Shown piece after piece: positions 1 to 7,963 of a stretch of 18,004 bases of DNA. The DNA is from a bacterium (GTDB taxonomy: Bacteria > Planctomycetota > J058 > JAJDCP01): positions 1 through 18,004 of the forward strand of contig JAUIEM010000195.1 in NCBI GenBank assembly GCA_030428695.1, given 5' to 3'. The translations under genes and the position numbers were made by a program. Each line of letters begins with the position of its first letter. The first letter of the stretch is position 1. The notes beneath the pieces were generated by a model that was not told the origin of the DNA, ran no database searches, and saw only the letters and a program-made list of their open reading frames with translations.

Positions 1-375
1 CGCTAGCTGCGTCGCTCGTCGCCCGAATACAGCCCGTATGCGAGCTCCTCGCTCCTTGCCATCGACGACGATGCCTCACCCGAAAACAAGGGTTGCTTGC
101 CTGACAGTCCCTTGGCTTCCGACGGTCGCGGGACAGGAAAAGTCTACCAGATCACGCTCCGCCACGGTCGTTTTTGTTCCTCTGGGATGACGTCGTGCGG
201 GCGTCCGATGTTCGTTCCCTTCTCGGTCCTCCCTCCACTCCTCGCCCATCTCCGCTTCCCTCGTCGGGGGGTCGTCAGCGATGTGACGACGACGCGCGCC
301 GGCTCCGGTCCACCTTCCCCTTCCGCATGTCACCGATCCGTGACCCGATGGGGGAGAAATATCCCCTCCCCTTCG

Positions 376-404
376 TTGACGGCGGGCTCGGGCTCTGGTA
401 AGAC
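376..404 (+). promoter_or_regulatory. Candidate sigma-70-like promoter for nqr
   Basis: TTGACG (376-381) is followed after 17 bases by TAAGAC (399-404). The -35 hexamer matches the consensus well and the -10 only partly. It lies about 80 bases before nqrA in the right direction. The overlap with the hairpin/T-tract at 401-422 makes the assignment uncertain. Confidence 0.3.
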
Positions 405-422
405 ACACTCTGTGTTTTTTTT
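401..422 (+). terminator. Weak hairpin followed by a T tract before nqrA
   Basis: AGACACA and TGTGTTT form a 7-bp stem with one G-T pair around the loop CTC, directly followed by further Ts up to 422. It has the form of an intrinsic terminator on the + strand. It could end a transcript entering from upstream, or act as an attenuator ahead of nqrA. The stem is weak for so GC-rich a genome. Confidence 0.35.
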
Positions 423-483
423 CACAAAGTCGCCGCTGGGGCGGCAGCGGACTCGTATGTAGTCACGAGTGGGTGGATCTATT

Positions 484-1911
484 GTGAGCGGAAAAAAGAT
501 TGCGGGCGGCCACGTCTTCGGAACACTCGAAGGCGAACCGCGGGCCCAGATCGTCGACGCCGTGATGCCGAAGCGGTTGCGCATTCCCCTGAAGCAGGGG
601 CACGGAGGTGCCGTCCCCGCGACGGTCGCCGTCGGTGACAGCGTCGCTCCCGGCCAGATCATCGGCGAGGACGCCGATTCGGTCTCCTCGCCGGTGCACG
701 CGAGCGCCGCGGGCACCGTCGAGGCCATCGAGAGCGTCTCCGGCCGCGACGGTGACGTCGACGCGGTCGTGATCGACGTGACGGGCCCAGGCGATCTCGT
801 GCGCCTCGAGGGCTACGGCGAAGACCTCCTCGAGGGCGACCCGGCGGCGCTCGGCGACCTGCTCTACCGGGCCGGTGTCGGCTCGCTCGGGACCGGCGTC
901 CCGACCCCCGGCAAGTCCTCCGCGCTCGAGCCCGCGAAGGTGCGGGCGCTGATCGTCGGCGCCGTCGGCGCCGAGCCGCTCAGCCTGCCGTCCGAGACCT
1001 TCGCCAACGGCAGCTTCGACCGGATCGTGACCGGGCTGAAGGCGCTGCGCAAGGCGCTGCACGACTGCCCGGTGTACGTCGCGATCGCCGACGACGACCA
1101 CGGGCTGATCGAGCGCTTCGAGCGCTCCGAGCTCGAGGGCGCGGGCTGGCTCCACGTCGAGCGCTGCGCGAAGCGCTACCCGCAGGATCACCCGGCGATG
1201 CTGTGCAAGTCCGTGCTCGGTCTGGAGGTCGCCGACAAGAAGAGCCCCGCCGACCACGGCGTCGTCGTCGTCGACCTGCGCGCCACGATCCATGCGGCAG
1301 ACGCGGTGCTCGACGGCAAGCCGATCATCGAGCGGGTGATCGGGCTCGGCGGCGCCGGCTACCTCGAGAACCTCGCGATCCGCGCGCGGATCGGGGCCGG
1401 TGTCGAGGACGTCGTCGGCGATCGCCTGAAGAGCGGCCTGCCGAGCCGGATCATCTGGGACTCGGTGATGACCGGCGGCGAGATCACCGAGCTGAGCAGC
1501 CCGGTCGACCGCGACACCTCCGCTGTCCACGCGATCCACGACAACAAGGAGCGGGAGCTGCTGACCTTCCTGCGTCCGGGCACCGACCGCGACTCCTTCT
1601 CCTTCACCTTCCTGTCGTCGCTGTTCCGCAGCACGCCGAAGCGGATCCACACCAACGTCGCCGGCGAGCACCGCACCTGCATCGCCTGCAACTACTGCGA
1701 CGAGGTCTGCCCGACGGGCCTGCTGCCGCACTACTTGAGCAGGCTGGCGGCTCTGGACCTCGAAGACCTCGAGGTTCAGGAGGAGCTCGACCAGGTACGG
1801 CTGTGGGGATGCATCGAATGCGGCCTGTGCAGCTACGTGTGCCCGTCCAAGATCGACCTGATGGACGACATTCAACGCGCCAAGACGGCAATTCTCCAGA
1901 GTCAGAGCTAG
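484..1911 (+). CDS. nqrA: Na+-translocating NADH:quinone reductase subunit A, RnfC-like form with two 4Fe-4S motifs
   Basis: This is the first gene of a complete nqrABCDEF operon and encodes the peripheral cytoplasmic subunit. I start it at GTG 484 (475 residues), with a GGTGGA-type binding site a few bases upstream; a GTG at 469 in the same frame would add five residues. The N-terminal half carries the biotinyl/lipoyl-like fold typical of NqrA and RnfC (KRLRIPLKQGHGG, then VGDSVAPGQIIG). The C-terminus holds two complete CxxCxxCxxxCP motifs: C399, C402, C405, C409 and C443, C446, C449, C453. From family knowledge, RnfC has both clusters, whereas the well-studied Vibrio NqrA keeps only degenerate remnants. 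The segment AGVGSLGTGVPTP also resembles the RnfC glycine-rich loop. The position in the operon and the neighbouring NqrF argue for NQR, so the protein may be an intermediate form. An alternative label is RnfC-like dicluster protein. Confidence 0.85.
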   Translation: MSGKKIAGGHVFGTLEGEPRAQIVDAVMPKRLRIPLKQGHGGAVPATVAVGDSVAPGQIIGEDADSVSSPVHASAAGTVEAIESVSGRDGDVDAVVIDVTGPGDLVRLEGYGEDLLEGDPAALGDLLYRAGVGSLGTGVPTPGKSSALEPAKVRALIVGAVGAEPLSLPSETFANGSFDRIVTGLKALRKALHDCPVYVAIADDDHGLIERFERSELEGAGWLHVERCAKRYPQDHPAMLCKSVLGLEVADKKSPADHGVVVVDLRATIHAADAVLDGKPIIERVIGLGGAGYLENLAIRARIGAGVEDVVGDRLKSGLPSRIIWDSVMTGGEITELSSPVDRDTSAVHAIHDNKERELLTFLRPGTDRDSFSFTFLSSLFRSTPKRIHTNVAGEHRTCIACNYCDEVCPTGLLPHYLSRLAALDLEDLEVQEELDQVRLWGCIECGLCSYVCPSKIDLMDDIQRAKTAILQSQS

Positions 1912-1930
1912 GGGCCAGAGCAGGAAAGCC

Positions 1931-3145
1931 ATGAAGATTCTACGCAAGTTTTTCGACAAGCAGTACGAGCTGCTCGAGAAGACCAATACGCAGTTCATGA
2001 AGCCGGCCGTCGACGCCGGCGATGCGTTCTTCTTCGGGCAGCCGACGGTCACGAGCAAGGCCCCGCACATCCGTGACGGGATCGACGTCAAGCGCTACAT
2101 GATCCTCGTCCTGCTCGCCGTCGCGCCCTGCGCGGTGTTCGGCATCATGCACTACGGGTGGCGCGCGCTGGCGGTGATCATCACCAGCTACGCGGTCGGT
2201 GGCCTGGTCGAGATGGGCTTCTGCATCGTGCGCAAGGAAGAGATCACCGAGGGCTTCCTGATCACTGGAATCCTCTACCCGTTGACCCTGCCGCCGACGA
2301 TCCCTCTATGGATGGTCGGCGTCGGCGTCGCGTTCGGGGTGATCATAGGCAAGGAGATCTTCGGCGGCTCGGGGAAGAACATCTTCAACCCGGCTCTGAC
2401 CGGTCGCGCCTTCGTCTACATCTGCTTCCCGGTGTTCCTGACCGGCATGTGGGCCCAGCCCTACGAGGGCACCGAGGGCCTGCTGCAGTGGAACGACAAG
2501 TACACCGCGGTGCAGGCGCGCTACGACGCCGGCGAGAGTGAGGTCGCCGCGACCTCGTACGTCACGCCGATCATCCAGTTCAAGAACATCGTCAAGGAAG
2601 AGCGGGCCAAGGCCTCGAGCGAAGCTGGCGAGTGGAAGAGCCCGGAGGCCAAGGCCGCGGCGCTCAAGATCATCGACAGCCGGGTCGAGAACGAGCTGCC
2701 CTCGCGGTCGGACATGTTCTTCGGCAAGATCTCCGGCTGCATAGGGGAGTCGTCGAAGATCCTGATCATCCTCGGCGGGCTGCTGCTGATCGTGATCCGG
2801 GTCGCCTCGTGGCGCACGGTGATCTCCTGTATCCTCGGGGCGTGGGGCTTCGTCGCGGCGATGAACCTGCTCGGCATCTCGGCCTTCGCCCCGCCGGACT
2901 ACGCGCTGCTGAGCGGAGGCTTCCTGTTCGGGACCTTCTTCATGGCGACAGACCCGGTGTCCGCGCCGATCACGCGCGGCGGGAAGTTCTTCTACGGCGG
3001 CATGATCGGGATCCTTGCCATGCTGATCCGCTACCTGTCGGGCTTCCCCGAAGGCATCATGTTCGCGATCATCCTGATGAACATCTTCAGCCCGCTGATC
3101 GATATCGTCTCGATCAAGCTCAAGTTTAGGAAGGCCATCGCATGA
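1931..3145 (+). CDS. nqrB: Na+-translocating NADH:quinone reductase subunit B
   Basis: Integral membrane subunit of 404 residues, close to the usual length of about 410. In characterised complexes it carries riboflavin and a covalently bound FMN and forms part of the Na+ path. The ATG at 1931 follows an AGGAAAGCC binding site 19 bases after nqrA. Family signatures visible are the N-terminal HIRDGIDVKRYM segment, GKEIFGGSGKNIFNPALTGRAF, GKISGCIGESS, and the late ATDPVSAP loop. The FMN-attachment site should read SGAT. The aligned stretch here is ESEVAATSYVTP, with T208 as the likely acceptor, so the glycine is replaced by alanine. A charged stretch at about residues 215-255 (KNIVKEERAKASSEAGEWKS onward) follows the site and looks longer than usual. 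The gene overlaps nqrC by four bases (ATGA). Confidence 0.95.
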   Translation: MKILRKFFDKQYELLEKTNTQFMKPAVDAGDAFFFGQPTVTSKAPHIRDGIDVKRYMILVLLAVAPCAVFGIMHYGWRALAVIITSYAVGGLVEMGFCIVRKEEITEGFLITGILYPLTLPPTIPLWMVGVGVAFGVIIGKEIFGGSGKNIFNPALTGRAFVYICFPVFLTGMWAQPYEGTEGLLQWNDKYTAVQARYDAGESEVAATSYVTPIIQFKNIVKEERAKASSEAGEWKSPEAKAAALKIIDSRVENELPSRSDMFFGKISGCIGESSKILIILGGLLLIVIRVASWRTVISCILGAWGFVAAMNLLGISAFAPPDYALLSGGFLFGTFFMATDPVSAPITRGGKFFYGGMIGILAMLIRYLSGFPEGIMFAIILMNIFSPLIDIVSIKLKFRKAIA

Positions 3146-4164
3146 GCACGGAAGAAGGAAACGAGCCGTTCGACCCGAACAAGGCGGGTCGTGTCTATCC
3201 GATCGTCTTCACCGCGGGCCTGGCGGCCGCGTGCGGGCTGTTCCTCGCCGGGCTGGCCCTCGGGACCGACACCCTGGTGCAGGAGAACAAGAAGGCCAAG
3301 CGGAACCGCTGCGTGCTGTTCAGCTTCGGCCCGGTCGTCAAGACCTTCGCCGACACGGTCAACACCGCGACCGCGAATCTCGACGACGCCAACGTCGAGT
3401 TCGGCTGGAAGCACTGCTACGACAGCAAGTACCAGCCGGACACCGAGCTGCTCAGCGCGCTGTATGCCAAGTACGTCACGCGGGTCGGCTTCTACGAGCT
3501 CGAGGCGGCGGACCTCGACGAGGCCCGCCGGACCGGGGACTACCCGGTGCCGTACATCGAGAGCGTCGCCATCGGAGACACGACGGCGGTGTGGATGATG
3601 GTCGAGACCCGGCAGATCGGCGGCCAGAAGGTCAACACCTGGTGCGAGCTGCGCGAGGGCGACCAGAAAGAGGCGCCGTTCTTCGAGTACTACGTGTGCA
3701 AAGCCGCCGACGGCTCGGTGGCGGGCTACTCGGTCGGCGTCGGCGGCCCGGGCTTCTGGGAGCCGATCTTCGCCTTCCTCGCTCTCGAGCCCGACCTGTT
3801 CACGATCATCGGCCTGTCGATCTACATCGAGAAGGACACCCCGGGCCTCGGAGGCAAGTGCGACGAGCCGCCCTTCCTCTACCAGTTCCAGGGGCGCGAG
3901 GTGGTCGAGAAGCTGCCGAACGGCGACTACAAGTTCGCTCCGCTCACCGACGGCGAGGCGACCCGCACGATCGCTTCCGAGAACACCGGCCGCGCCGACT
4001 TCTACGTCAGCAAGTCCGGGATCACCGACCAGAACCAGGTCGCAGCGATCACCGGCGCCTCGGAGACGAGCACCGCTCTGCAGGCGATCGTCAACACGAA
4101 CCTGAATGAGAAGCTGCCGCTGCTGCGCGCGGTCCTCGAGTTCCAGAACCCCGACAACGGCTAG
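3142..4164 (+). CDS. nqrC: Na+-translocating NADH:quinone reductase subunit C
   Basis: This 340-residue subunit is clearly longer than the roughly 260 residues of the Vibrio protein. It has one N-terminal membrane helix (about residues 14-36, PIVFTAGLAAACGLFLAGLA) followed by a soluble FMN-binding domain on the far side of the membrane. The conserved GGPGFWEPI segment and the late FMN-attachment motif are both present. The attachment site reads ITGASETST (T304, G305, A306, S307) where the family usually has SGATxTS, so Ser307 sits where threonine normally carries the FMN phosphoester. ApbE, the flavin transferase that would load it, is not in this window. Translation is coupled to nqrB through the ATGA overlap, with AGGAAGG upstream as binding site. 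Confidence 0.93.
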   Translation: MSTEEGNEPFDPNKAGRVYPIVFTAGLAAACGLFLAGLALGTDTLVQENKKAKRNRCVLFSFGPVVKTFADTVNTATANLDDANVEFGWKHCYDSKYQPDTELLSALYAKYVTRVGFYELEAADLDEARRTGDYPVPYIESVAIGDTTAVWMMVETRQIGGQKVNTWCELREGDQKEAPFFEYYVCKAADGSVAGYSVGVGGPGFWEPIFAFLALEPDLFTIIGLSIYIEKDTPGLGGKCDEPPFLYQFQGREVVEKLPNGDYKFAPLTDGEATRTIASENTGRADFYVSKSGITDQNQVAAITGASETSTALQAIVNTNLNEKLPLLRAVLEFQNPDNG

Positions 4165-4174
4165 GAGAAAAGAC

Positions 4175-4828
4175 GTGGCTACTGCGCTCGTTCCAGCCCC
4201 TATCGCCAAGATGCTCGCGACGCCTGGCGGCAAGACGCTCATCGACGGCGTGTGGGAGAGCAATCCGATCTTCCGGCAGATCCTCGGGATCTGCTCGGCC
4301 CTGGCCGTGACCAGCAGCGTCCAGCAGACGATGGTGATGTGCATCGCGCTGATCTTCGTCACCTCGATGTCCGAGGTGCTCGTCTCGGCGCTGCGCGACT
4401 ACACGCCGTCGCGGGTGCGCATGATCGTGCAGATCATGATCGTGGCGACCTTCGTGATCGTCGTCGACATGTTCCTCAAGGCCTTCTGGGTCGACATGTC
4501 CGAGGCGATCGGTCCGTACGTCGGTCTGATCATCACCAACTGCATCATCATGGGCCGCTGCGAGGCCTTCGCGAAGTCGAATCCGGTCCTGCCCTCGTTC
4601 CTCGACGGCATCGGCTGCGGCATCGGCTACACGATCATCCTGATGGGCGTCGCGGTCATCCGCGAGTTCTTCGGCAAGGGTATGATCCTCGGGATCTGGA
4701 ACATCCAGGACGTCACGGGCGTGCCCTGGGAACCCTGGGTGCTGATGATCCTGCCGTCCGGCGCCTTCTTCGCTCTCGGCATCATCGTCTGGGCTGCTCG
4801 CGCGGCCGCTGGTATGACGGAGGACTGA
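4175..4828 (+). CDS. nqrD: Na+-translocating NADH:quinone reductase subunit D
   Basis: Integral membrane subunit of 217 residues, the expected size. I chose GTG 4175 because AGGAGAAAAGAC lies directly before it and the protein then begins at the expected place; upstream codons in this frame lie inside nqrC and give an arginine- and serine-rich shadow. NqrD and NqrE are homologous, inverted-topology subunits that together hold an intramembrane iron-sulfur centre. The two expected cysteines are C40 in ILGICSALAVTSS and C123 in ITNCIIMGRCEAF. They are 83 residues apart, the same spacing as Cys29/Cys112 in the Vibrio protein. The gene follows nqrC after 10 bases and is followed by nqrE after three. 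Confidence 0.95.
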   Translation: MATALVPAPIAKMLATPGGKTLIDGVWESNPIFRQILGICSALAVTSSVQQTMVMCIALIFVTSMSEVLVSALRDYTPSRVRMIVQIMIVATFVIVVDMFLKAFWVDMSEAIGPYVGLIITNCIIMGRCEAFAKSNPVLPSFLDGIGCGIGYTIILMGVAVIREFFGKGMILGIWNIQDVTGVPWEPWVLMILPSGAFFALGIIVWAARAAAGMTED

Positions 4829-4831
4829 TCA

Positions 4832-5431
4832 GTGGAATACGGAGTACCCGTATCGGCCGGCATCATCTTTATCGCCGCCATCTTCACCAACAACATCCTC
4901 CTGTCGAACCTGCTGGGGATGTGCTCTTTTCTCGCGATCTCGAAGGAGCTGAAGAGCTCCGTGGGGCTCGGGGTCGCTGTCATCTTCGTGCTGACGTTCA
5001 CGTGTGCGATCAACTACCCGATCTACGTGTACCTGCTCGAGCCGAACGGGCTCGGTCACCTGCAGCTCGTCAGCTTTATCGTCGTCATCGCCGCCAGCGT
5101 GCAGGTCGTCGAGATGGTGGTCGAACGCACCAGCCCGACCCTGTACGCCGCGCTCGGCATCTTCCTGCCGCTGATCACCGTCAACTGCGCGATCCTCGGC
5201 GGCGCCCTGCTTATGATCACTCGTAAGTACAGTTACTTCCAATCCGTCATGTACGCATTCGGGGCGGGAATCGGGTGGCTGCTCGCCATCGTCGCGATGG
5301 CCGGTATCCGTCACAAGCTGCGCTGGTCGCATGTGCCGAAGTCGCTGCAGGGTCCCGGGATCACGATGATCCTGGCCGGCCTGATGGCGATGGGGTTCAT
5401 GGGCTTCGCCGGCATGGTTTCCATGCAGTAG
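4832..5431 (+). CDS. nqrE: Na+-translocating NADH:quinone reductase subunit E
   Basis: Integral membrane subunit of 199 residues, the family length. GTG 4832 is preceded by GGAGGACTGATCA, whose Shine-Dalgarno part lies inside the end of nqrD, so the two genes are probably translationally coupled. The paired iron-sulfur cysteines are C31 (LLGMCSFLAIS) and C119 (ITVNCAILGG). Other family signatures are IFTNNILLSNLLG near the start and AFGAGIGWLLAIVAMAGIR near the end. It packs against NqrD and carries electrons across the membrane towards NqrC/NqrB. Nothing in it is odd. Confidence 0.95.
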   Translation: MEYGVPVSAGIIFIAAIFTNNILLSNLLGMCSFLAISKELKSSVGLGVAVIFVLTFTCAINYPIYVYLLEPNGLGHLQLVSFIVVIAASVQVVEMVVERTSPTLYAALGIFLPLITVNCAILGGALLMITRKYSYFQSVMYAFGAGIGWLLAIVAMAGIRHKLRWSHVPKSLQGPGITMILAGLMAMGFMGFAGMVSMQ

Positions 5432-5474
5432 ATACGGTTGGGCCACAGCAACCACAACCCAAGGAAGGATATTG

Positions 5475-6794
5475 ATGGAACACCTGATCGATATCGCCAT
5501 CCTGGCCGAGGTCTCCTCGATCACCGTCGTCACCACGACGATCGTCCTCGCCGCGATCTGTGGAGCGCTCGCCACCCTGATCGTCGTCTCCGACCGCTAT
5601 CTGAACGACTACGGTGTCTGCGAGCTCGACATCAACAACGGCGACAAGGTGCTGAACGTCGAAGGCGGGAAGTCCGTCCTCGACGCCCTCGGCGCCGAGA
5701 AGATCTTCATCCCCTCCGCCTGCGGTGGGCGCGGCACGTGCCTCTACTGCAAGCTGAAGGTGCATGAAGGGGGTGGAACCCTCGGACCGGCCGAGAAGGG
5801 CGGTCTGACCAACCGTGAGAAGCGCGACAACGTGCGCCTGTGTTGCCAGGTCAAGATCCGCGGCAACATGAAGCTCGAGATCCCCGAAGAGTACTTCAAG
5901 ATCAAAGAGTACGAGTGCACGGTCCGGTCGAACGACAACGTCGCGACCTTCATCAAGGAGCTCATCCTCGACATGCCCTCGGGGGAGATCCTCGAGTTCG
6001 AGGCCGGCCACTACGTCCAGATCCACGTCCCGCCGTACAACATCACGTACAAGGACTTCAAGGTCGCCGAGAAGTACCGCGATGCCTGGGACGCCTTCAA
6101 GCTCTGGGACGTGTCGGTCAAGAACGACGAAGAGATCCAGCGCGCCTACTCGATGGCCAACCATCCGGCCGAAGGCAACCGGGTCATGCTCAACGTGCGT
6201 ATCGCGTCCCCGCCGCCGCCCCACCGCGTCCGCAAGGACGACCCCGAGTACCCGCTGGTCAAGGGTCCGGACGGCCAGATGGTGCCGCGCGGCGGTATCG
6301 GCTCGACCTACATCTTCAACCTCAAGGCGGGAGACAAGGTCACGGTCAGCGGTCCCTACGGCGACTTCATGATCAACGAAGAGACCGAGCGCGAGATGAT
6401 CTACGTCGGTGGTGGTGCGGGTATGGCGCCGATGCGCAGCCATGTCTTCCACCTGCTCGACACGATGAACACCGACCGCAAGGTGTCGTACTGGTACGGC
6501 GCCCGCTCGGTGCGGGAGATCTTCTACGAGGACGACTTCAAGCGCCTCAAGAAGGAGCACCCCAATTTCGACTACACCATCGCGCTGTCGGACAAGCAGC
6601 CCGAGGACGACTGGGATGGCCCCGAGGGCTTCATCCACTCGGTTCTCGACGAGCTGTACCTGTCCAAGCACGAGAACGTCCAGAACTGCGAGTTCTACCT
6701 GTGCGGTCCGCCGCTGATGGTCAACGCGGTCGAGGACATGCTGTACAACAAGTACAAGGTGCCCCAGGAGAACGTGCGCTTCGACAAGTTCTAA
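5475..6794 (+). CDS. nqrF: Na+-translocating NADH:quinone reductase subunit F (NADH dehydrogenase, 2Fe-2S/FAD)
   Basis: Electron entry subunit that takes hydride from NADH onto FAD and passes electrons through a 2Fe-2S cluster. The start is ATG 5475, behind AAGGAAGGATATTG; a TTG immediately before it is less likely. The product is 439 residues. In order it has an N-terminal membrane helix (about residues 10-40), a plant-type ferredoxin domain with C83, C89, C92 and C124 (the last in LCCQV), the FAD-binding motif RAYSMANHP (223-231), the NADH-binding GGGAGMAPMRSH (from 312), and the C-terminal YLCGPPLMVNAVEDML (CGPP at 410-413) and ENVRFDKF. All catalytic features are intact. A 43-base gap separates it from nqrE and a strong terminator follows. 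Confidence 0.97.
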   Translation: MEHLIDIAILAEVSSITVVTTTIVLAAICGALATLIVVSDRYLNDYGVCELDINNGDKVLNVEGGKSVLDALGAEKIFIPSACGGRGTCLYCKLKVHEGGGTLGPAEKGGLTNREKRDNVRLCCQVKIRGNMKLEIPEEYFKIKEYECTVRSNDNVATFIKELILDMPSGEILEFEAGHYVQIHVPPYNITYKDFKVAEKYRDAWDAFKLWDVSVKNDEEIQRAYSMANHPAEGNRVMLNVRIASPPPPHRVRKDDPEYPLVKGPDGQMVPRGGIGSTYIFNLKAGDKVTVSGPYGDFMINEETEREMIYVGGGAGMAPMRSHVFHLLDTMNTDRKVSYWYGARSVREIFYEDDFKRLKKEHPNFDYTIALSDKQPEDDWDGPEGFIHSVLDELYLSKHENVQNCEFYLCGPPLMVNAVEDMLYNKYKVPQENVRFDKF

Positions 6795-6820
6795 GCCGAA
6801 GCTCACGTCTACGATCGCGC

Positions 6821-6847
6821 CAAGACCCGGGTTCCGCCCGGGTCTTG
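6821..6847 (+). terminator. Rho-independent-type terminator of the nqr operon
   Basis: A perfect 11-bp stem, CAAGACCCGGG and CCCGGGTCTTG, encloses the loop TTCCG, 26 bases after the nqrF stop codon. There is no long T tract behind it, which is common in GC-rich genomes. It separates nqrF from the glycosyltransferase gene. Confidence 0.75.
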
Positions 6848-6889
6848 TGCTGGGTAGGGCCCGATCTGGGAATGGAATGGGGAGATAGC

Positions 6890-7963
6890 GTGCTGCGCGA
6901 CGGCGAGAAGACCCTGCTGATCAGCCTGCTCGGGCTCGGGGACATCGTGATGGCGACGCCGGCGATCCGGTTCCTGACCGAGCGGCGCCCCGCGACGAGC
7001 TTCGGCTTCCTCGGTCCCCAGGGCCTGTCCGAGGTGCTCGCGGCCTTCCCGCGGCTGGACGCGCTGCACGGCTTCGCCAAGGGCGGCAGCTGGTGGCAGG
7101 CCTGGCGGCGGGTGGCCGCGTTGAAGAGCGAGGTCCGGGCCGCCGGCTACCGGCAGGCGGTGATCTTCGGTGACTACCGCGAGCTGCGCCGCTGGCTGGC
7201 CGCGGCGGGCATCGCCGACGGGGACATCCACAGCCTGGCCTTCGTCGAGCGGGACGGGGATGCGCAGCACCTCTCTGCACAGTTCTTCCGCTTCGCCCGG
7301 GGTCTGGTCCCCGACGCTGCGGAGGCGGAGGCCGGGCCGCCGAGGATCTTCCCCCGCGAGGAGGATCAGGCGCGGGCGGACGAGCTCCTGCGGCCCCTGG
7401 ACGGGGCGGAGTTCATCGCCGCCCACATCGGCAACAGCACCTTCCGCCGCCGCCGCTTCGCCCTGGGCGGCAGCCGCATCTCCCACCGGGCCTGGCCGCT
7501 CGAGAACTGGCGGCGCTGCCTGCCGCTGCTGGTCGAGGAGCTCGACCGTCCGCTGGTGCTGACCGGCTCGGCCAAGGAGGGAGCGATCGCTGACCAGCTG
7601 CTCGCCGAGGTCGCGCCGGGCGTCCGCGCCCGCATCACGAACATCGCCGGCCACACGCCGCCCCTGGCGCTCGCCGCGGTGCTCGGCCGCGCCGCGGCCT
7701 TCATCGGCGCGGACACTGGACCGACCCACATCGCCGCGGCGATGGAGGTGCCGATCGCGGTGCTGATCGGGCCGACCGATCCGGGGGTCAGCGGGCCGGT
7801 GGTCGCCGATCCCGCGCGGCTGCGCGTGCTGCGCAAGCCGGTGCACTGTAGCCCCTGCGGACGGAAGGTGCGCAAGAAGTGCACGGACAACATCTGCCTG
7901 CGGAACCTCCCGGCCGAGCAGGTGGTCGCCGCCGTCGGGGAGCTGCTCAGTCCCCGACGCTGA
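6890..7963 (+). CDS. Glycosyltransferase family 9 (heptosyltransferase-like)
   Basis: A predicted cytoplasmic or peripheral enzyme that transfers a sugar, in characterised relatives a heptose onto lipopolysaccharide inner core. The preferred start is GTG 6890 (357 residues) because GGGGAG lies five bases before it; an in-frame ATG at 6872 has a poorer site. The N-terminal GT9 signature is LLGLGDIVMATPAIRFL (about residues 13-29). The donor-binding signature GADTGPTHIAAA begins at residue 273 and is followed by PIAVLIGPTDPG. The C-terminal HCSPCGRKVRKKC plus NICLRNL matches the cysteine-rich tail seen in many GT9 proteins. It sits alone behind the nqr terminator, so it is unlikely to belong to that operon. 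Its last 17 bases overlap the end of the opposing kelch gene. The exact acceptor cannot be told from sequence. Confidence 0.88.
   Translation: MLRDGEKTLLISLLGLGDIVMATPAIRFLTERRPATSFGFLGPQGLSEVLAAFPRLDALHGFAKGGSWWQAWRRVAALKSEVRAAGYRQAVIFGDYRELRRWLAAAGIADGDIHSLAFVERDGDAQHLSAQFFRFARGLVPDAAEAEAGPPRIFPREEDQARADELLRPLDGAEFIAAHIGNSTFRRRRFALGGSRISHRAWPLENWRRCLPLLVEELDRPLVLTGSAKEGAIADQLLAEVAPGVRARITNIAGHTPPLALAAVLGRAAAFIGADTGPTHIAAAMEVPIAVLIGPTDPGVSGPVVADPARLRVLRKPVHCSPCGRKVRKKCTDNICLRNLPAEQVVAAVGELLSPRR

Larger units (their letters stand above)
1..483. other. Non-coding leader region upstream of the nqr operon
   Basis: I see no credible gene here. The short open frames on both strands lack ribosome binding sites and recognisable protein content. 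The stretch is visibly less GC-rich than the genes and is pyrimidine-rich on the + strand around 205-265. It holds a series of short inverted repeats: GTCGTCA/TGACGAC at 271-290, GTCAC/GTGAC at 329-344, GGGGA/TCCCC at 351-366, and a weak stem at 401-417 that runs into a T tract. It probably contains the nqr promoter and a 5' leader, possibly also the end of an upstream transcript. No riboswitch class was recognised. Confidence 0.6.

Noticed and set aside
463..2091. Long open frame of 542 codons on the - strand
   Set aside because: It lies antisense to nqrA, has the Asp/Arg/Val-rich composition typical of a shadow frame in GC-rich DNA, and lacks any recognisable domain.
3031..4362. Open frame of 443 codons on the - strand
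   Set aside because: Antisense to nqrC, with composition driven by the codon bias of the real gene and no domain content.
5397..6806. Open frame of 469 codons on the - strand
   Set aside because: Fully antisense to nqrF, whose motifs are unambiguous.
5840..6889. Long N-terminal extension of the glycosyltransferase frame
   Set aside because: The same frame is open back into nqrF, but the extension is a shadow of nqrF and crosses the terminator. The GT9 fold begins right after GTG 6890.
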